NCBI RefSeq assembly: GCF_002079305.1
Contig: NZ_CP015039.1
Span: 1,199,501 to 1,263,500, forward strand
Length of the DNA: 64,000 nucleotides
Source of the DNA: Rhodovulum sp. P5
GTDB lineage: Bacteria; Pseudomonadota; Alphaproteobacteria; Rhodobacterales; Rhodobacteraceae
Reading direction: 5' to 3'
Shown: piece after piece, positions 20,107 through 29,309 of the stretch
How the letters are laid out: each line of letters opens with the position of its first letter
Position numbering within the stretch: position 1 is the first letter of the stretch
Program-made: the position numbers and the translations under genes
Notes under the pieces: generated by a model
Databases searched by the model: none
The model's input: only the letters and a program-made list of their open reading frames with translations
Told to the model about the DNA's origin: nothing

Positions 20107-20736
20107 ATGCGTTGGCTGGCCATCCTGATCCTGTCCACCGGACTTGCACACGCCGAAGGCGAACCGGCCGGCGCGTTCGACTATTACGTTCTGTCGCTCA
20201 GCTGGTCGCCCACATGGTGCGCGCTGAATGATCCCGGCAACCAGACGGCGCAATGCGCCGAAAACGCCGGCTATGGCTGGATCCTGCACGGGCTCTGGCC
20301 GCAATACGAACAGGGCTGGCCCAGTTACTGCCCCTCGGTCGAACAGAACCCCTTGCCCAGCCAGACCAAGGGAATGGCGGACATCATGGGAAGTGCCGGG
20401 CTGGCATGGCACCAGTGGAAGAAGCACGGAAAATGCACCGGATTGTCTGCATCCGACTACTACGCCCTCGCCCGACGCGCGTATGAATCGGTCAACCGGC
20501 CGGAGATCTTCCGCAAACTGACCGACCCGGTGAAACTGCCAGCCGCCGTGGTCGAGGAGGCGTTTCTTCAGGCCAATCCCGACTGGCGCCCCGACATGCT
20601 GACCATCACCTGCAAGAGCGGCCGCATACAAGAGGCCCGGCTTTGCCTGACCCGAGAGCTTGAACCGCGGCTCTGCGGCGAGGATGTGGTGAGGGATTGC
20701 CAGCGCCGCGATGCCCTGATGGCGCCGCTGAACTGA
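20107..20736 (+). CDS. Periplasmic ribonuclease T2 family enzyme
   Basis: 209 aa with a signal peptide (MRWLAILILSTGLAHAEG). Both catalytic blocks of the T2 family are visible: CAS1 HGLWPQY (residues ~62-68) and CAS2 WKKHGKC (~116-122), each with its catalytic histidine. Several cysteines could form disulfides. T2/RNase I enzymes cleave RNA non-specifically via 2',3'-cyclic phosphates, for nutrient scavenging in the periplasm. ATG 20107 follows GGAGAAAAGAG. Confidence 0.9.
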   Translation: MRWLAILILSTGLAHAEGEPAGAFDYYVLSLSWSPTWCALNDPGNQTAQCAENAGYGWILHGLWPQYEQGWPSYCPSVEQNPLPSQTKGMADIMGSAGLAWHQWKKHGKCTGLSASDYYALARRAYESVNRPEIFRKLTDPVKLPAAVVEEAFLQANPDWRPDMLTITCKSGRIQEARLCLTRELEPRLCGEDVVRDCQRRDALMAPLN

Positions 20737-20851
20737 CTGCCCGCCAAGTTGACCGCGGCCAAGCGGGCGGATGGGTCCCGCATGACGGCGCACCTGCCTT
20801 GCTTTTTGCGCCGGACCCGGGCCCAATATCCCCCGTGGGGAGGGCGCGCCG

Positions 20852-22342
20852 ATGATCACGACCGTTACGGCCGAGAATTTCAACGGGTTTCTGAGCTTCG
20901 TCTTTTTCCTGTCGGTTCCGCTGACGGCGATCCTCGGCCTTGTGATCCGGCGACTTTACCGGCGGGCGATCACCCGCGCCATGATGGAAAGCTCCGGCGC
21001 GCCGGAGGCCGCGTTCGAGGTGCCCGATGCAACCCGCCCCAACGGCGGATCGGTCGTGTTCGACATCTCCCCGCTGCCGCGCCGCCCGCGCTACCGCACC
21101 GGGCTTGCCTTGCGCTATCTGCTGTCCGGTCTCGCTTATTGCCTCGTGCTGGTCGTGGTGATGTTCGTGATCAACGACATCGCCTTCCTTCCGGTTCGGT
21201 TCGGCGTGGTGCTCGCTTCCTTCGCGACGGCGGCCATCGTGATGGCGGCCTATGTGGCCGGTCTGCGCTGGTACCTGATCCTGCTGTTTCTCGTGTTCTG
21301 GATATGGGCGCTGACCGCCATCGAACCCGAAAGCAACACGCTGATCGGCATCCTTGCCCTACCGGCCCTGTTCCTCGCCCTGCTGGTCGGCAACCCGATC
21401 TTGCGCACGACGACCCTGCCGCTATTTCTGGTTGCGGTTGCGCTGGTGGTGCCGCTGACCGTTTCGCTCGACATCCTGTACTATGCGATGGTCGCCGGGG
21501 TGCTGGATTTCCTGATCCTGTACCTGCCGCCTATGCTGTCGGCGGTATTATATGTGCTGCTGGCCCTCGCGGTGGTGCTGACGATTGGGATCGCGACGGC
21601 CCTGTTCGCGGTGCGGCTGATCGCACGGGCCACGGCCGGGTCGAGCGAGTTCATGATGCAGCATGACGTGCTGTGGCTGTTCCAGACGATCTGGATCGTG
21701 GGGCTGGGCTGGGGCGAGAATGGGCCGGTGGTGTTGCTGTATCTGCTGGCCGTTGCCGCCTACCGGATCGTTCTGCGGCTGATGCGGCCGTCGGGTGACG
21801 CGGCCGACGTGAACCTGCTTTTGCGGGTGTTCGGACAGCGCCGGTCGCAAACACGGCTGGCGCGGGGGCTGTTGCTCGACTGGCGGGCGGACGGGCCGGT
21901 GATGCTGATCGGGGCGGCGGATCTGGCCACCGAAACGCTTGACGCACCTGAACTGGCCGCCTTCCTGAACCGCAGGCTGGCGCGCATCTTCATCGGCACG
22001 CCGGAGGACCTGGCCAGCGCGTGCAACGCGGGCGAGGCACGCCACGGCGACGGGCTGTTCCCGATGCAGGATTTCTATTGCCGCGACAACAGCTGGCGCC
22101 CGACGGTCCTCACCCTGATGAGCCGGGCGCGGCGCGTGCTGATCGACATGCGCGGCTTCGACCCGACGAAAAAGGGCATCCAATTCGAAATCGACGCGCT
22201 CGCCGCCCGGGTGCCCGCCGAAAACATCACCGTTGTCGTGGACCCCGACGGGATCGAACCGGTGCAGGCGCTGTTTGCCAAGGCCTGGGCGGCCGCCGGA
22301 CGGTCGGATGGAACGGACCGGATCACGATGCGGGTGGCGTGA
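20852..22342 (+). CDS. Polytopic membrane protein with C-terminal Rossmann-like cytoplasmic domain, function unknown
   Basis: 496 aa that I cannot assign to a characterised family. Roughly nine to ten hydrophobic helices occupy residues ~10-310. The C-terminal ~190 residues are soluble and begin DVNLLLRVFGQRRSQTRLARGLLLDWRADGPVMLIGAADLAT. They show beta-strand blocks PVMLIGAADL, ARRVLIDMRGFD and ENITVVVDPDG separated by helices, an arrangement like TIR or SLOG Rossmannoid domains. The DMRGF motif followed by KKGIQFEIDAL resembles membrane-anchored domains I associate with predicted bacterial conflict or signalling proteins; this is inference. It is convergent, with an 18-bp gap, with a SLATT-like gene. 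Confidence 0.7.
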   Translation: MITTVTAENFNGFLSFVFFLSVPLTAILGLVIRRLYRRAITRAMMESSGAPEAAFEVPDATRPNGGSVVFDISPLPRRPRYRTGLALRYLLSGLAYCLVLVVVMFVINDIAFLPVRFGVVLASFATAAIVMAAYVAGLRWYLILLFLVFWIWALTAIEPESNTLIGILALPALFLALLVGNPILRTTTLPLFLVAVALVVPLTVSLDILYYAMVAGVLDFLILYLPPMLSAVLYVLLALAVVLTIGIATALFAVRLIARATAGSSEFMMQHDVLWLFQTIWIVGLGWGENGPVVLLYLLAVAAYRIVLRLMRPSGDAADVNLLLRVFGQRRSQTRLARGLLLDWRADGPVMLIGAADLATETLDAPELAAFLNRRLARIFIGTPEDLASACNAGEARHGDGLFPMQDFYCRDNSWRPTVLTLMSRARRVLIDMRGFDPTKKGIQFEIDALAARVPAENITVVVDPDGIEPVQALFAKAWAAAGRSDGTDRITMRVA

Positions 22343-22360
22343 CCGCAAAATGCCACCCCA

Positions 22361-23368
22361 TCACGTCGCGGCTTCCTTGTCACCCGTGCTGCGCAGGGCG
22401 TCCTCGATCCGGATCAGGGCAGCCTTGGCGGCCTCGGTCGCTTCCAGCCACTGGCGGTGTTCGTTGGTCACCTGTTCATCGACGGCGGCAGCAAAGTCGC
22501 GGGCAAGCCCAAGATTGCCCTTCGACACGGCCTCTCGAACCTCGTCAAGCAGCCCGGCAAGCGCGACCAGCGCCGAATAGGTCCGGTCATAGCGTTCGGC
22601 ATTGCGCCGGTCCTGCGTCATCTGCTCTCGCCCGATGGCATAGGCACCAAGCGCGGCGCCAAGCACGCTGATCGCCCCGGTCGCGTGTACCCCCTGCCCC
22701 GAAAACGCCCCTGCGAGGTTGGAAAAGGTCGCAACGAACGCGCCGATGGCCCCGACAAGAACCGTCTTGTTTGCCGAGGCCTCGTGGTCGCGCGCCCGGT
22801 GGAAGAAATAGTTCTTCTGAACCTCGAACTGGTAGCGGCGGAAATATTCCAGCGCCAGCAAGGTCGCGTCCTGCGATGTCTCGCTCGCGCGTTTCAGCAA
22901 CCCCTCGAAATACCCCACCCGGTGGGTTTCGGCGGTCGCCCGCTTGCGCATCCAGTTTTCCAGCAGACGCCCCTGCCGCAGCATGAGCAACCCGGCCGAG
23001 GCGACGGCCGCCGACACCGTCGCCGCGACGGTCAGGCCCAGCGCCCCGTGGCCAAGCAGCCCCTGGGTCAGCGCGTCATGCTTGATCCCCAACAGCCCCC
23101 ATGCCATGGCGCCCGCGCTCAATACCGAGGTCAGGAAGGTGCCGAGATTGGTTGTGAGCATCCAGCGCATGTAGGTCGACCGCGCCCGATTAGCCTGCCC
23201 GTCGAAGCGGGTATAGGTCTCGGCCTCGCTGCGCAGGCCCGCCAGTGCGATCAACCACACCAGATCGGGCGCCGTTTCGCGGTAAAGCCGTTCATGCGTA
23301 TCAAGGGACAGAATGTAGTCGTCCGGGGCCTGCCGCCCGATGATGCTTTCCGCTTCGCCCCAGTTCAT
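22361..23368 (-). CDS. SLATT-like four-helix membrane protein
   Basis: 335 aa. Two pairs of hydrophobic helices are visible (about 75-95 with 105-125, and 205-225 with 232-250), each preceded by a soluble helical segment. The second unit reads FFHRARDHEASANKTVLVGAIGAFVATFSNLAGAF, then GAYAIGREQMTQDRRNAERYDRTYSALVAL, then a helical tail EQVTNEHRQWLEA. This layout, two TM helices followed by a charged helical tail with an EH-x-W motif, matches SLATT domains: 2TM effector modules linked to nucleotide-activated bacterial conflict systems. ATG 23368 is chosen. Function is not known here. Confidence 0.65.
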   Translation of the reverse strand: MNWGEAESIIGRQAPDDYILSLDTHERLYRETAPDLVWLIALAGLRSEAETYTRFDGQANRARSTYMRWMLTTNLGTFLTSVLSAGAMAWGLLGIKHDALTQGLLGHGALGLTVAATVSAAVASAGLLMLRQGRLLENWMRKRATAETHRVGYFEGLLKRASETSQDATLLALEYFRRYQFEVQKNYFFHRARDHEASANKTVLVGAIGAFVATFSNLAGAFSGQGVHATGAISVLGAALGAYAIGREQMTQDRRNAERYDRTYSALVALAGLLDEVREAVSKGNLGLARDFAAAVDEQVTNEHRQWLEATEAAKAALIRIEDALRSTGDKEAAT

Positions 23369-23494
23369 GATGCCCTGTCCCCCGCCCCCGTGCCGACGGC
23401 TGGCTCGCACTACGCCAGAAAGGCGCCCGCGACGGGCCAACCGCACAGGGGGCAGAGTATCAGGCAGGCCCCCTCTGGCAAGGGCCGCGGGTCC

Positions 23495-24409
23495 TCAGGG
23501 CCCGGGCTTTGGCGCGGTAATCGCGGTGTAATCGGCCGGTTCGCGATGCTGGGCAAAGTTGAAGATGTTGGCGCGGATTTCGGCGCAGCGGTCAAGGTCG
23601 ATCTCTGCGGTGATCAGTTCATCGCCAGAGGTCGCGGCGCGGGCCACGACCTCGCCAGTCGGGGCCACGATTACGCTGCCGCCGATCAGATCGCACCCTT
23701 CCTCTCGCCCCGCCTTGGCCACGGCCACTGCCCACAGCCCGTTCTGATAGCACCCCGCCTGCACCGACAATTCGTTGTGGAAATACTGCAGGTGGTCGTG
23801 CTCCGGCGCGGGGGGATAATGCAGCGGCGTGTTGTAGCCCAACACCACCAGTTCCGCCCCGCCCAGTCCCAGCACCCGCCATGTCTCTGGCCAGCGGCGG
23901 TCATTGCAGATGCACATCGCCGTCTTGCCCCCGAAGGCATCGAACACGGGGAACCCAAGATCGCCCTTTTCGAAATAGCGCTTCTCAAGATGCTGGAACG
24001 GGCGCCACGGTTCGTTCTCCCGATGACCGGGCAGGTGGATCTTGCGGTATTTCCCGACGATGCGGCCGGCCTCGACAAGGATGGCGGTGTTGAAATGCCG
24101 TCCCTCGGCCGTGCGTTCGGCATAGCCAAGGTGGAACCCAAGCCCCAGTTCGACGGAAAGATCGAACAGCGGCTGCACCGCTGCATTCGGCATCTCCGTC
24201 TCGAACCAGGCGTCGATCTCGGCCGGGTCTTCCATGTACCAGCGGGGAAAGAACGTGGTCAGCGCGAGTTCGGGGAAGACGACCAGTTGCGCGCCGCGGG
24301 CATGGGCGCCGCGCATCAGGGTGCACATCCGTGCCACGGCCGAGGCGCGCGGCTCACTCCGCGCGATGGGGCCAAGCTGGGCGCCCGCGACGATCATCTT
24401 GCGGGTCAT
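23495..24409 (-). CDS. N-carbamoyl-D-amino-acid hydrolase (nitrilase superfamily)
   Basis: 304 aa, the length of characterised D-carbamoylases. It hydrolyses N-carbamoyl-D-amino acids to D-amino acid, CO2 and ammonia. The triad is intact: Glu47 (VVFPELALTTFFPRW), Lys123 (KYRKIHLPGH) and Cys168 (CICNDRRWPETW). The block RPFQHLEKRYFEKGDLGFPV is specific to this subgroup rather than to beta-ureidopropionases. The ATG overlaps the stop of the upstream diaminopropionate ammonia-lyase gene by four bases, which ties the two steps together. It is the last gene of the catabolic operon. Confidence 0.88.
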   Translation of the reverse strand: MTRKMIVAGAQLGPIARSEPRASAVARMCTLMRGAHARGAQLVVFPELALTTFFPRWYMEDPAEIDAWFETEMPNAAVQPLFDLSVELGLGFHLGYAERTAEGRHFNTAILVEAGRIVGKYRKIHLPGHRENEPWRPFQHLEKRYFEKGDLGFPVFDAFGGKTAMCICNDRRWPETWRVLGLGGAELVVLGYNTPLHYPPAPEHDHLQYFHNELSVQAGCYQNGLWAVAVAKAGREEGCDLIGGSVIVAPTGEVVARAATSGDELITAEIDLDRCAEIRANIFNFAQHREPADYTAITAPKPGP

Positions 24410-25644
24410 CGAGCGCCCCCGGCGCGCACCTCGGCTGCGGTCTTGCCGACGATCTGGGCATAAAGGGCGGGGTCGGTGTCGCCCTCCGTCCCGAACAGGA
24501 CGACGCGGGCCGCGGGACCAAGCCCCAGCGCGGTGCGCACCGCCACATCCTGCATTGCCGCCGTCAGACCGGCGAGGCCCGCGACGGCGGATTCACCTGC
24601 GACCACGGCCGGATCACCGGCGACGGGGTCGGACAACCGGCGCATCGCGGCCAGCGCCGTGTCGTCTGGCAATGCCAGCACCGCGTCGGCATGGGTCTTC
24701 AGGATCTCCCAGGCCAGCATCGAGACCTCACCACAGGCCAGACCGGCCATGATCGTGTCGAGGTCCCCTTCCACGGCCGTCGGCGCCCCGGCACGCAGGC
24801 TGTCATACCAGCAGGCCGACCGGTCCGGATCGCACAGCACGATCATCGGCCGTTCCGCACCCCAACGCCGAACCGCATTGGCCGCCACCGCCGCCGCCAT
24901 GCCGCCGACACCGGTCTGCAAGAAGACATGGGTGGGCGGCTGGTCAAGCGCATCGAACGCCTCTGCCGCCATGACCTCGTAACCCTGCATCACGTCCTTG
25001 GGGATCTCCATGTAGCCGGGGTAAGAGGTGTCGGAGACGACGAACCAGCCTTCGGACGTCGCGGTTTCCTGCGCTTCGCGCACGCTGTCGTCATAGTTCC
25101 CGCGGCAGCGGCGCACCTCGGCCCCGTAGGCCTCGATCGCGCGCTTTCGGCCGGCAGAAACCGTCGCATGGATGAAGATCACGCAATCGCAGCCGAAGGC
25201 TCGTGCGCCCCACGCGACGGAGCGGCCGTGATTGCCGTCGGTCGCGCAGCAGACGGTGATTTTCGATACGAGGTCTTCATGCGCGCCCTCGATGATCTCG
25301 GCCATCGGCACCGGATGGCCCTTGGCGGTCTCGACCTCCCGCTGCAACAGGCGGGCAACCGCATAGGCCCCGCCCAGCGCCTTGAAACTGCCAAGGCCGA
25401 AACGCCCGGCCTCGTCCTTGTAGCGGATCGAGGCGACCCCGATTTCCCCGGCCAGACCGGGCAGGTCCAGCAGCGGGGTTTGCCCGTAGCCGGGCCAGGC
25501 CGAAATCGTGCGCCGCGCCCGGTCCAGTTCCTCGGCGCTCAGGATCGCGTCCTGCGCGTGGGTCCAGTTGCCGGAGGGGTCGGCCATGGTGTTCATACAC
25601 AGCGCAAAACCGGTGGCATGGCCGGGGGAAGTATCGGTCGTCAT
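24406..25644 (-). CDS. Diaminopropionate ammonia-lyase (PLP enzyme)
   Basis: 412 aa, fold type II PLP enzyme. Lys88 in GRFGLGSFKALGGAYAVAR is the PLP lysine; ATDGNHGRSVAWGAR binds the phosphate; GVGGMAAAVAAN is the glycine loop. SNTSYPGYMEIP-like (here SDTSYPGYMEIPKDVMQGYEVMAAE) is typical for DAPAL/YgeX. The enzyme converts D- or L-2,3-diaminopropionate to pyruvate and two ammonia. It is encoded between the TRAP binding protein and the carbamoylase. The reading is firm for the family; other alpha,beta-eliminating substrates are possible. Confidence 0.87.
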   Translation of the reverse strand: MTTDTSPGHATGFALCMNTMADPSGNWTHAQDAILSAEELDRARRTISAWPGYGQTPLLDLPGLAGEIGVASIRYKDEAGRFGLGSFKALGGAYAVARLLQREVETAKGHPVPMAEIIEGAHEDLVSKITVCCATDGNHGRSVAWGARAFGCDCVIFIHATVSAGRKRAIEAYGAEVRRCRGNYDDSVREAQETATSEGWFVVSDTSYPGYMEIPKDVMQGYEVMAAEAFDALDQPPTHVFLQTGVGGMAAAVAANAVRRWGAERPMIVLCDPDRSACWYDSLRAGAPTAVEGDLDTIMAGLACGEVSMLAWEILKTHADAVLALPDDTALAAMRRLSDPVAGDPAVVAGESAVAGLAGLTAAMQDVAVRTALGLGPAARVVLFGTEGDTDPALYAQIVGKTAAEVRAGGAR

Positions 25645-25663
25645 CGGGCACCTTTCGGGTCAA

Positions 25664-25687
25664 CCCCGGGCGGTGTCCCGCCCGGGG
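25664..25687 (-). other. Strong stem-loop between TRAP binding protein and ammonia-lyase genes
   Basis: Perfect 10-bp stem CCCCGGGCGG/CCGCCCGGGG around a 4-nt loop, starting seven bases after the dctP stop and lacking a U-tract. Such hairpins often stabilise the upstream binding-protein mRNA or partly terminate within an operon. Confidence 0.6.
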
Positions 25688-25694
25688 CATGGTT

Positions 25695-26732
25695 TCAGAA
25701 TTCTGCCTTTTCTTCCTCGATGGAGGCAAGCAGCGCATCCAGCATCTCGATCCCTTCCGCGCCATACTGCTTTTCGATCAGGGCCCGCACGGCGGGCTGA
25801 GCAGAGGCCGCGAACTTGGCCTGTTCCTCGGGCGAGACCACGTTGACCTCCATCTTCTCGGCCAGCTTCGGCAGGCCACGGTCGGAGGCTTCGATCACCC
25901 GGCTCATCGCGCGTCCGGATTCCGTTGCCACCTCGGCCGCCCAGTTGACCAGCGTCTTCTGGTCGTCGGTGAGGCCGTCATAGAAATCGGCATTCATCGT
26001 CCAGATATAGGGCGTGATGATGTGGTTGGTGACGGACAGGTATTTCTGAACCTCGTCGAACTTGGCAAAGGCGATGATCGGCACCGGGTTCATCTGGCCA
26101 TCGGCCACGCCCGTCTGAAGCGCGGTATAGACCTCGGCCCAGGGCAAGGGCGTCGGCTGACCGCCGAGGCTGGAGATGATCGCCTCATGGGTCGGCAGTG
26201 TCATGGTGCGGATCCGCAGGTCCTCCATGTCTTCCACCGTCTCGATGGGCTTTTTCGAGTTGGTGAAGGCAAAGAACCCGCCGGAGTCGATCAGGCCCAG
26301 CACCTTCAGCCCGGTCTTGCCTTCCAGATCGGCGACGAATTTTTCACCGAAGGCGCTGTCCGTCGAAATCACGCGGGACGCGACACCGATATTGGGGAAG
26401 GCAAAGGGGATGTCGAACACGCCCACCAGCGGATAGTGCTGCGCCATTCCGCCCGAGGAGGAGATGGTGGATTCCACCAGCCCCGCGCGGACTTGGTCGA
26501 TCACCTCGTTGTCCTTGCCAAGCTGGCCGTTGGGGAACAGCTGCACCTCGATCGCGCCGTTGGAGTTGCTTTCGACCAGCGACTTGAACACGGCGGCCAT
26601 GGTGCCCGAATGGCTCTGGAACGGATCCTCGGGGTTCAGGTGGGCCAGGCGGATGGTGACGTCGGCAGCAAAGGCCGTGGAGGCGAGAAGCGCGGCGGCC
26701 ATGCCCATCGCGGCGGTCTTGAAGAAGGTCAT
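25695..26732 (-). CDS. TRAP transporter substrate-binding protein (DctP type)
   Basis: 345 aa with a signal peptide (MTFFKTAAMGMAAALLASTAFAADVTIRLAHLNPEDPFQ). The TAXI/DctP-type fold shows VFDIPFAFPN, TSKKPIETVEDMEDLRIRTM-like (NSKKPIETVEDMEDLRIRTMTLPTHE) with the conserved substrate-binding arginine, and GLTDDQKTLVNWAAE. It captures a small carboxylate or amino-acid-like ligand in the periplasm for the DctQM permease encoded just upstream. Gene order Q-M-P is less common than P-Q-M. Confidence 0.93.
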   Translation of the reverse strand: MTFFKTAAMGMAAALLASTAFAADVTIRLAHLNPEDPFQSHSGTMAAVFKSLVESNSNGAIEVQLFPNGQLGKDNEVIDQVRAGLVESTISSSGGMAQHYPLVGVFDIPFAFPNIGVASRVISTDSAFGEKFVADLEGKTGLKVLGLIDSGGFFAFTNSKKPIETVEDMEDLRIRTMTLPTHEAIISSLGGQPTPLPWAEVYTALQTGVADGQMNPVPIIAFAKFDEVQKYLSVTNHIITPYIWTMNADFYDGLTDDQKTLVNWAAEVATESGRAMSRVIEASDRGLPKLAEKMEVNVVSPEEQAKFAASAQPAVRALIEKQYGAEGIEMLDALLASIEEEKAEF

Positions 26733-26830
26733 CGGGTGGGTCTCCTGTTGGTCGTTTGTGGTTTGAGTCGAGAGAAAGAGGCGCCGGGCGGAGTGGCGCT
26801 TCGTGCAGGGGCAACGTCACGGACCATCCC

Positions 26831-28114
26831 TCACACCCCCAGCAGGCGTGGGATGAAAAGCGTCAGGTCCGACCAGAAGGCGATCAGCAGCAGGATCGCG
26901 ACCTCGGCCAGAATGAAGGGCCAGAGCTCTCGGGTGATCGCCTCTACCTTTTCACCGGTGACGGAGGCCAGAACGAACAGGCATGCGCCCACCGGCGGCG
27001 TCATCAGCGAAATGTTCAGCGCAAGGATGATCATGATCCCCGCATGCACCGGGTCCATCCCGATTTGCAGGGTCAGGGGGGCGAGGACCGGGGCGAGGAT
27101 GATCAGCGTCGCGTTGATATCCATCACCAGCCCGATCAGCAGAAGCAGGATCAGCACCAGCCCGATGATGACCGACGGATTGTCCGACAGCGACAGCATG
27201 AAGGCGGCAATTTCCTGCGGGATGCGGTTGAAGGTCATCCACCAGCCGAGGATCGAGGCCGACGCGATGATCAGGAAGATCACCCCGGTGATGCGGGTGG
27301 TGCGCACCGCGACCTCATACAGGTCGCGCCAGGTCAGCGCGCGGTAGATCACACCACCCACGAACAGCGCATAGGCAACGGCGATGGACGCGGCCTCGGT
27401 CGGGGTGGCGAACCCGCCGAGGATGGAACCAAGGATGAAGATCGGCAGAAGTGCGGCCAGAAACCCCTCGCGCAGGGCAAGCCCCACGCTGCGCAGGCTG
27501 GGCCGTCCGTGCCCCGCCGGCAGGTTCTTGGCCCGCGCCGTCAGGGCGATCACGGCCATGCAGATCAGGCAGATCAGAAGCCCCGGCAGGATGCCCGCCG
27601 CAAACAGCCCCGCTATGGAAACCCCCATGATCGAGCCGTAGATGATGGCAAGGGTCGAGGGCGGTATGGTCGGCCCGATGATCGACCCCGCGGCGGTGAC
27701 CGCACAGGCATAGGGACGAGAATAGCCCGCCTTCTGCATCGCGGGCACCAGCGTATTGCCGAAGGCCGCCGCATCGGCGGTGGCCGACCCGGTGATACCG
27801 GCGAACATGACGCTCGCCACCATGTTGGAATGGGCCATGCCGCCCCGCATCCAGCCCACCAGCGCATCGGCCAGCTTCACCAGCCCCTGGGTGATGCCCG
27901 ACCGGTTCATGATCTCGCCCGCGAGGATGAAGAACGGCATGGCAAGGAACGGAAACAGGTCCAGCCCCGCGAACATCCGGTCGGGCGCCATGGTCAGGAA
28001 CCGCGGCCCCATGTCGAAAATGCCGATCATCCCGGCAACCCCGATCGAGAATCCCACCGGCATGCCCAGCGCGAGAAGCCCGAAAAAGGCGACAGCCACC
28101 ATCATCGTGCCCAT
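26831..28114 (-). CDS. TRAP transporter large permease (DctM type)
   Basis: 427 aa, about 12 hydrophobic helices. Diagnostic segments include MPFFILAGEIMNRSGIT, GSATADAAAFGNTLVPAMQKAGYSRPYACAVTAAGSIIGPTIPPS and LNISLMTPPVGACLFV. It is the ion-coupled transport subunit. It starts immediately after the dctQ stop with no spacing, so the two are probably co-translated. Confidence 0.95.
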   Translation of the reverse strand: MGTMMVAVAFFGLLALGMPVGFSIGVAGMIGIFDMGPRFLTMAPDRMFAGLDLFPFLAMPFFILAGEIMNRSGITQGLVKLADALVGWMRGGMAHSNMVASVMFAGITGSATADAAAFGNTLVPAMQKAGYSRPYACAVTAAGSIIGPTIPPSTLAIIYGSIMGVSIAGLFAAGILPGLLICLICMAVIALTARAKNLPAGHGRPSLRSVGLALREGFLAALLPIFILGSILGGFATPTEAASIAVAYALFVGGVIYRALTWRDLYEVAVRTTRITGVIFLIIASASILGWWMTFNRIPQEIAAFMLSLSDNPSVIIGLVLILLLLIGLVMDINATLIILAPVLAPLTLQIGMDPVHAGIMIILALNISLMTPPVGACLFVLASVTGEKVEAITRELWPFILAEVAILLLIAFWSDLTLFIPRLLGV

Positions 28115-28657
28115 TCAGCGGTCCTCCTGATCGGAAAGGGGCACGATGGCCGACCCGGTGCTTTCGGGCGCTGTGCGGGCGAACCAGTCATGCACCGCCA
28201 TCAGGCCCAGTTGAACGCAGGCGAGCCCCGCGGCCAGCGGCACCCCCATGAATGGATAGCCCTTGGGGATCTGGTAGATCATGGTCAGCCGGGAAAAGCC
28301 GCGCTCGGCAAAGCCGATGCCATACCAGAACAGCACGAAGAAGAAGACGAAGGCGATGGCGTCGAAACCCACGGCCATCCAGCGCCGGACCGGCGCCGGC
28401 AGGCGGGAAAAGACGAACTCCACCCCGATATGTTCGCGATAGGCGATACCGGAGGACACCGCCAGAAGCGCCATCCAGATCATCAGGTATCGGGCCAGTT
28501 CCTCGGTAAAGGTCAGCGGCAGGGGGATGACATAGCGCACGAGAACGCCCAGCCAGACATCCAGAACCAGCAGCACCAGAAGCGCCACGCAAAGCCGCTC
28601 CACCAGCCAATTGATCCGCAGGCTCCACCGTCTGGCGGTCGTCGCGATATCACTCAT
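28115..28657 (-). CDS. TRAP transporter small permease (DctQ type)
   Basis: 180 aa with four hydrophobic helices: VERLCVALLVLLVLDVWLGVLVRY, LARYLMIWMALLAVSSGIAYREHIGVEF, FDAIAFVFFFVLFWYGIGFAERG and a C-terminal LAAGLACVQLGLMAV. YREHIGVEF is the characteristic DctQ motif. It pairs with DctM; the gene begins nine bases after the racemase stop. Confidence 0.92.
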   Translation of the reverse strand: MSDIATTARRWSLRINWLVERLCVALLVLLVLDVWLGVLVRYVIPLPLTFTEELARYLMIWMALLAVSSGIAYREHIGVEFVFSRLPAPVRRWMAVGFDAIAFVFFFVLFWYGIGFAERGFSRLTMIYQIPKGYPFMGVPLAAGLACVQLGLMAVHDWFARTAPESTGSAIVPLSDQEDR

Positions 28658-28666
28658 GCGCGCCCC

Positions 28667-29305
28667 TCATAGCACCGGCACCAGACGCGCCGCGGCCTCG
28701 ACCCCGTCGATTACGGGGCACGGAAGCGCGGTACGCAGATGGGCCGTCAACCGCGCCATCCCGGCACAGCCCAGAACGATCGCGTCGACATCATCCTCTG
28801 CCACGGCGCGCAGGGCTTCCCCGGTCACCTGGGCGCAGGCGGCGTCGGTATCGTCCTCCAGCGCCAGCACCGGCACCTCGCTGGCCCGCACCCGCGCCAG
28901 ATGAGGGCCAAACCCGTAGCCGTTGATATTGGCCTCGATGATCGGGACGGAGACCGAGAGGGTTGTGACCACGGAAAACCGCCAGCCGCGGAGGGCTGCG
29001 ATGTGAAACGCCGCCTGCCCGATGCCGATGACCGGGCAGGTGGCACGCGCGCGCGCCGCTTCCAGCCCGGTATCGTCAAAGCATCCGATGACCACGCCCT
29101 CTGCCCCGCGGCCACCGGCCTGTGCGACCAGTTCCATCAGCGGGCCGATGGCGCGGTGGCCGTCTTCGGCCCCTTGGATCGCGGGGGGGCCATATTGCGA
29201 TGTCCACCCCTCGAACACATGGCCCGGCGCGGTCGCCTGCGCCACGGCCAGCATGCTGTCGGTCATGGCCGCCGTGCTGTTGGGGTTGATGATGACGAAA
29301 GCCAT
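28667..29305 (-). CDS. Hydantoin / Asp-Glu racemase family protein
   Basis: 212 aa. Two catalytic cysteines sit in the family contexts VVIGCFDDTGLEAAR (Cys75) and AIVLGCAGMARL (Cys180), and the N-terminus INPNSTAAMTDSML matches hydantoin/allantoin racemases. Such enzymes invert the stereocentre of 5-substituted hydantoins or acidic amino acids by a two-base mechanism. The gene lies between ABC permease and TRAP genes, separated by four and nine bases, so it is part of the operon. With a downstream D-carbamoylase, a role in supplying the D-isomer is likely; no hydantoinase gene is in the window. ATG 29305 is chosen over an upstream frame extension. Confidence 0.85.
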   Translation of the reverse strand: MAFVIINPNSTAAMTDSMLAVAQATAPGHVFEGWTSQYGPPAIQGAEDGHRAIGPLMELVAQAGGRGAEGVVIGCFDDTGLEAARARATCPVIGIGQAAFHIAALRGWRFSVVTTLSVSVPIIEANINGYGFGPHLARVRASEVPVLALEDDTDAACAQVTGEALRAVAEDDVDAIVLGCAGMARLTAHLRTALPCPVIDGVEAAARLVPVL

Positions 29306-29309
29306 GCGC

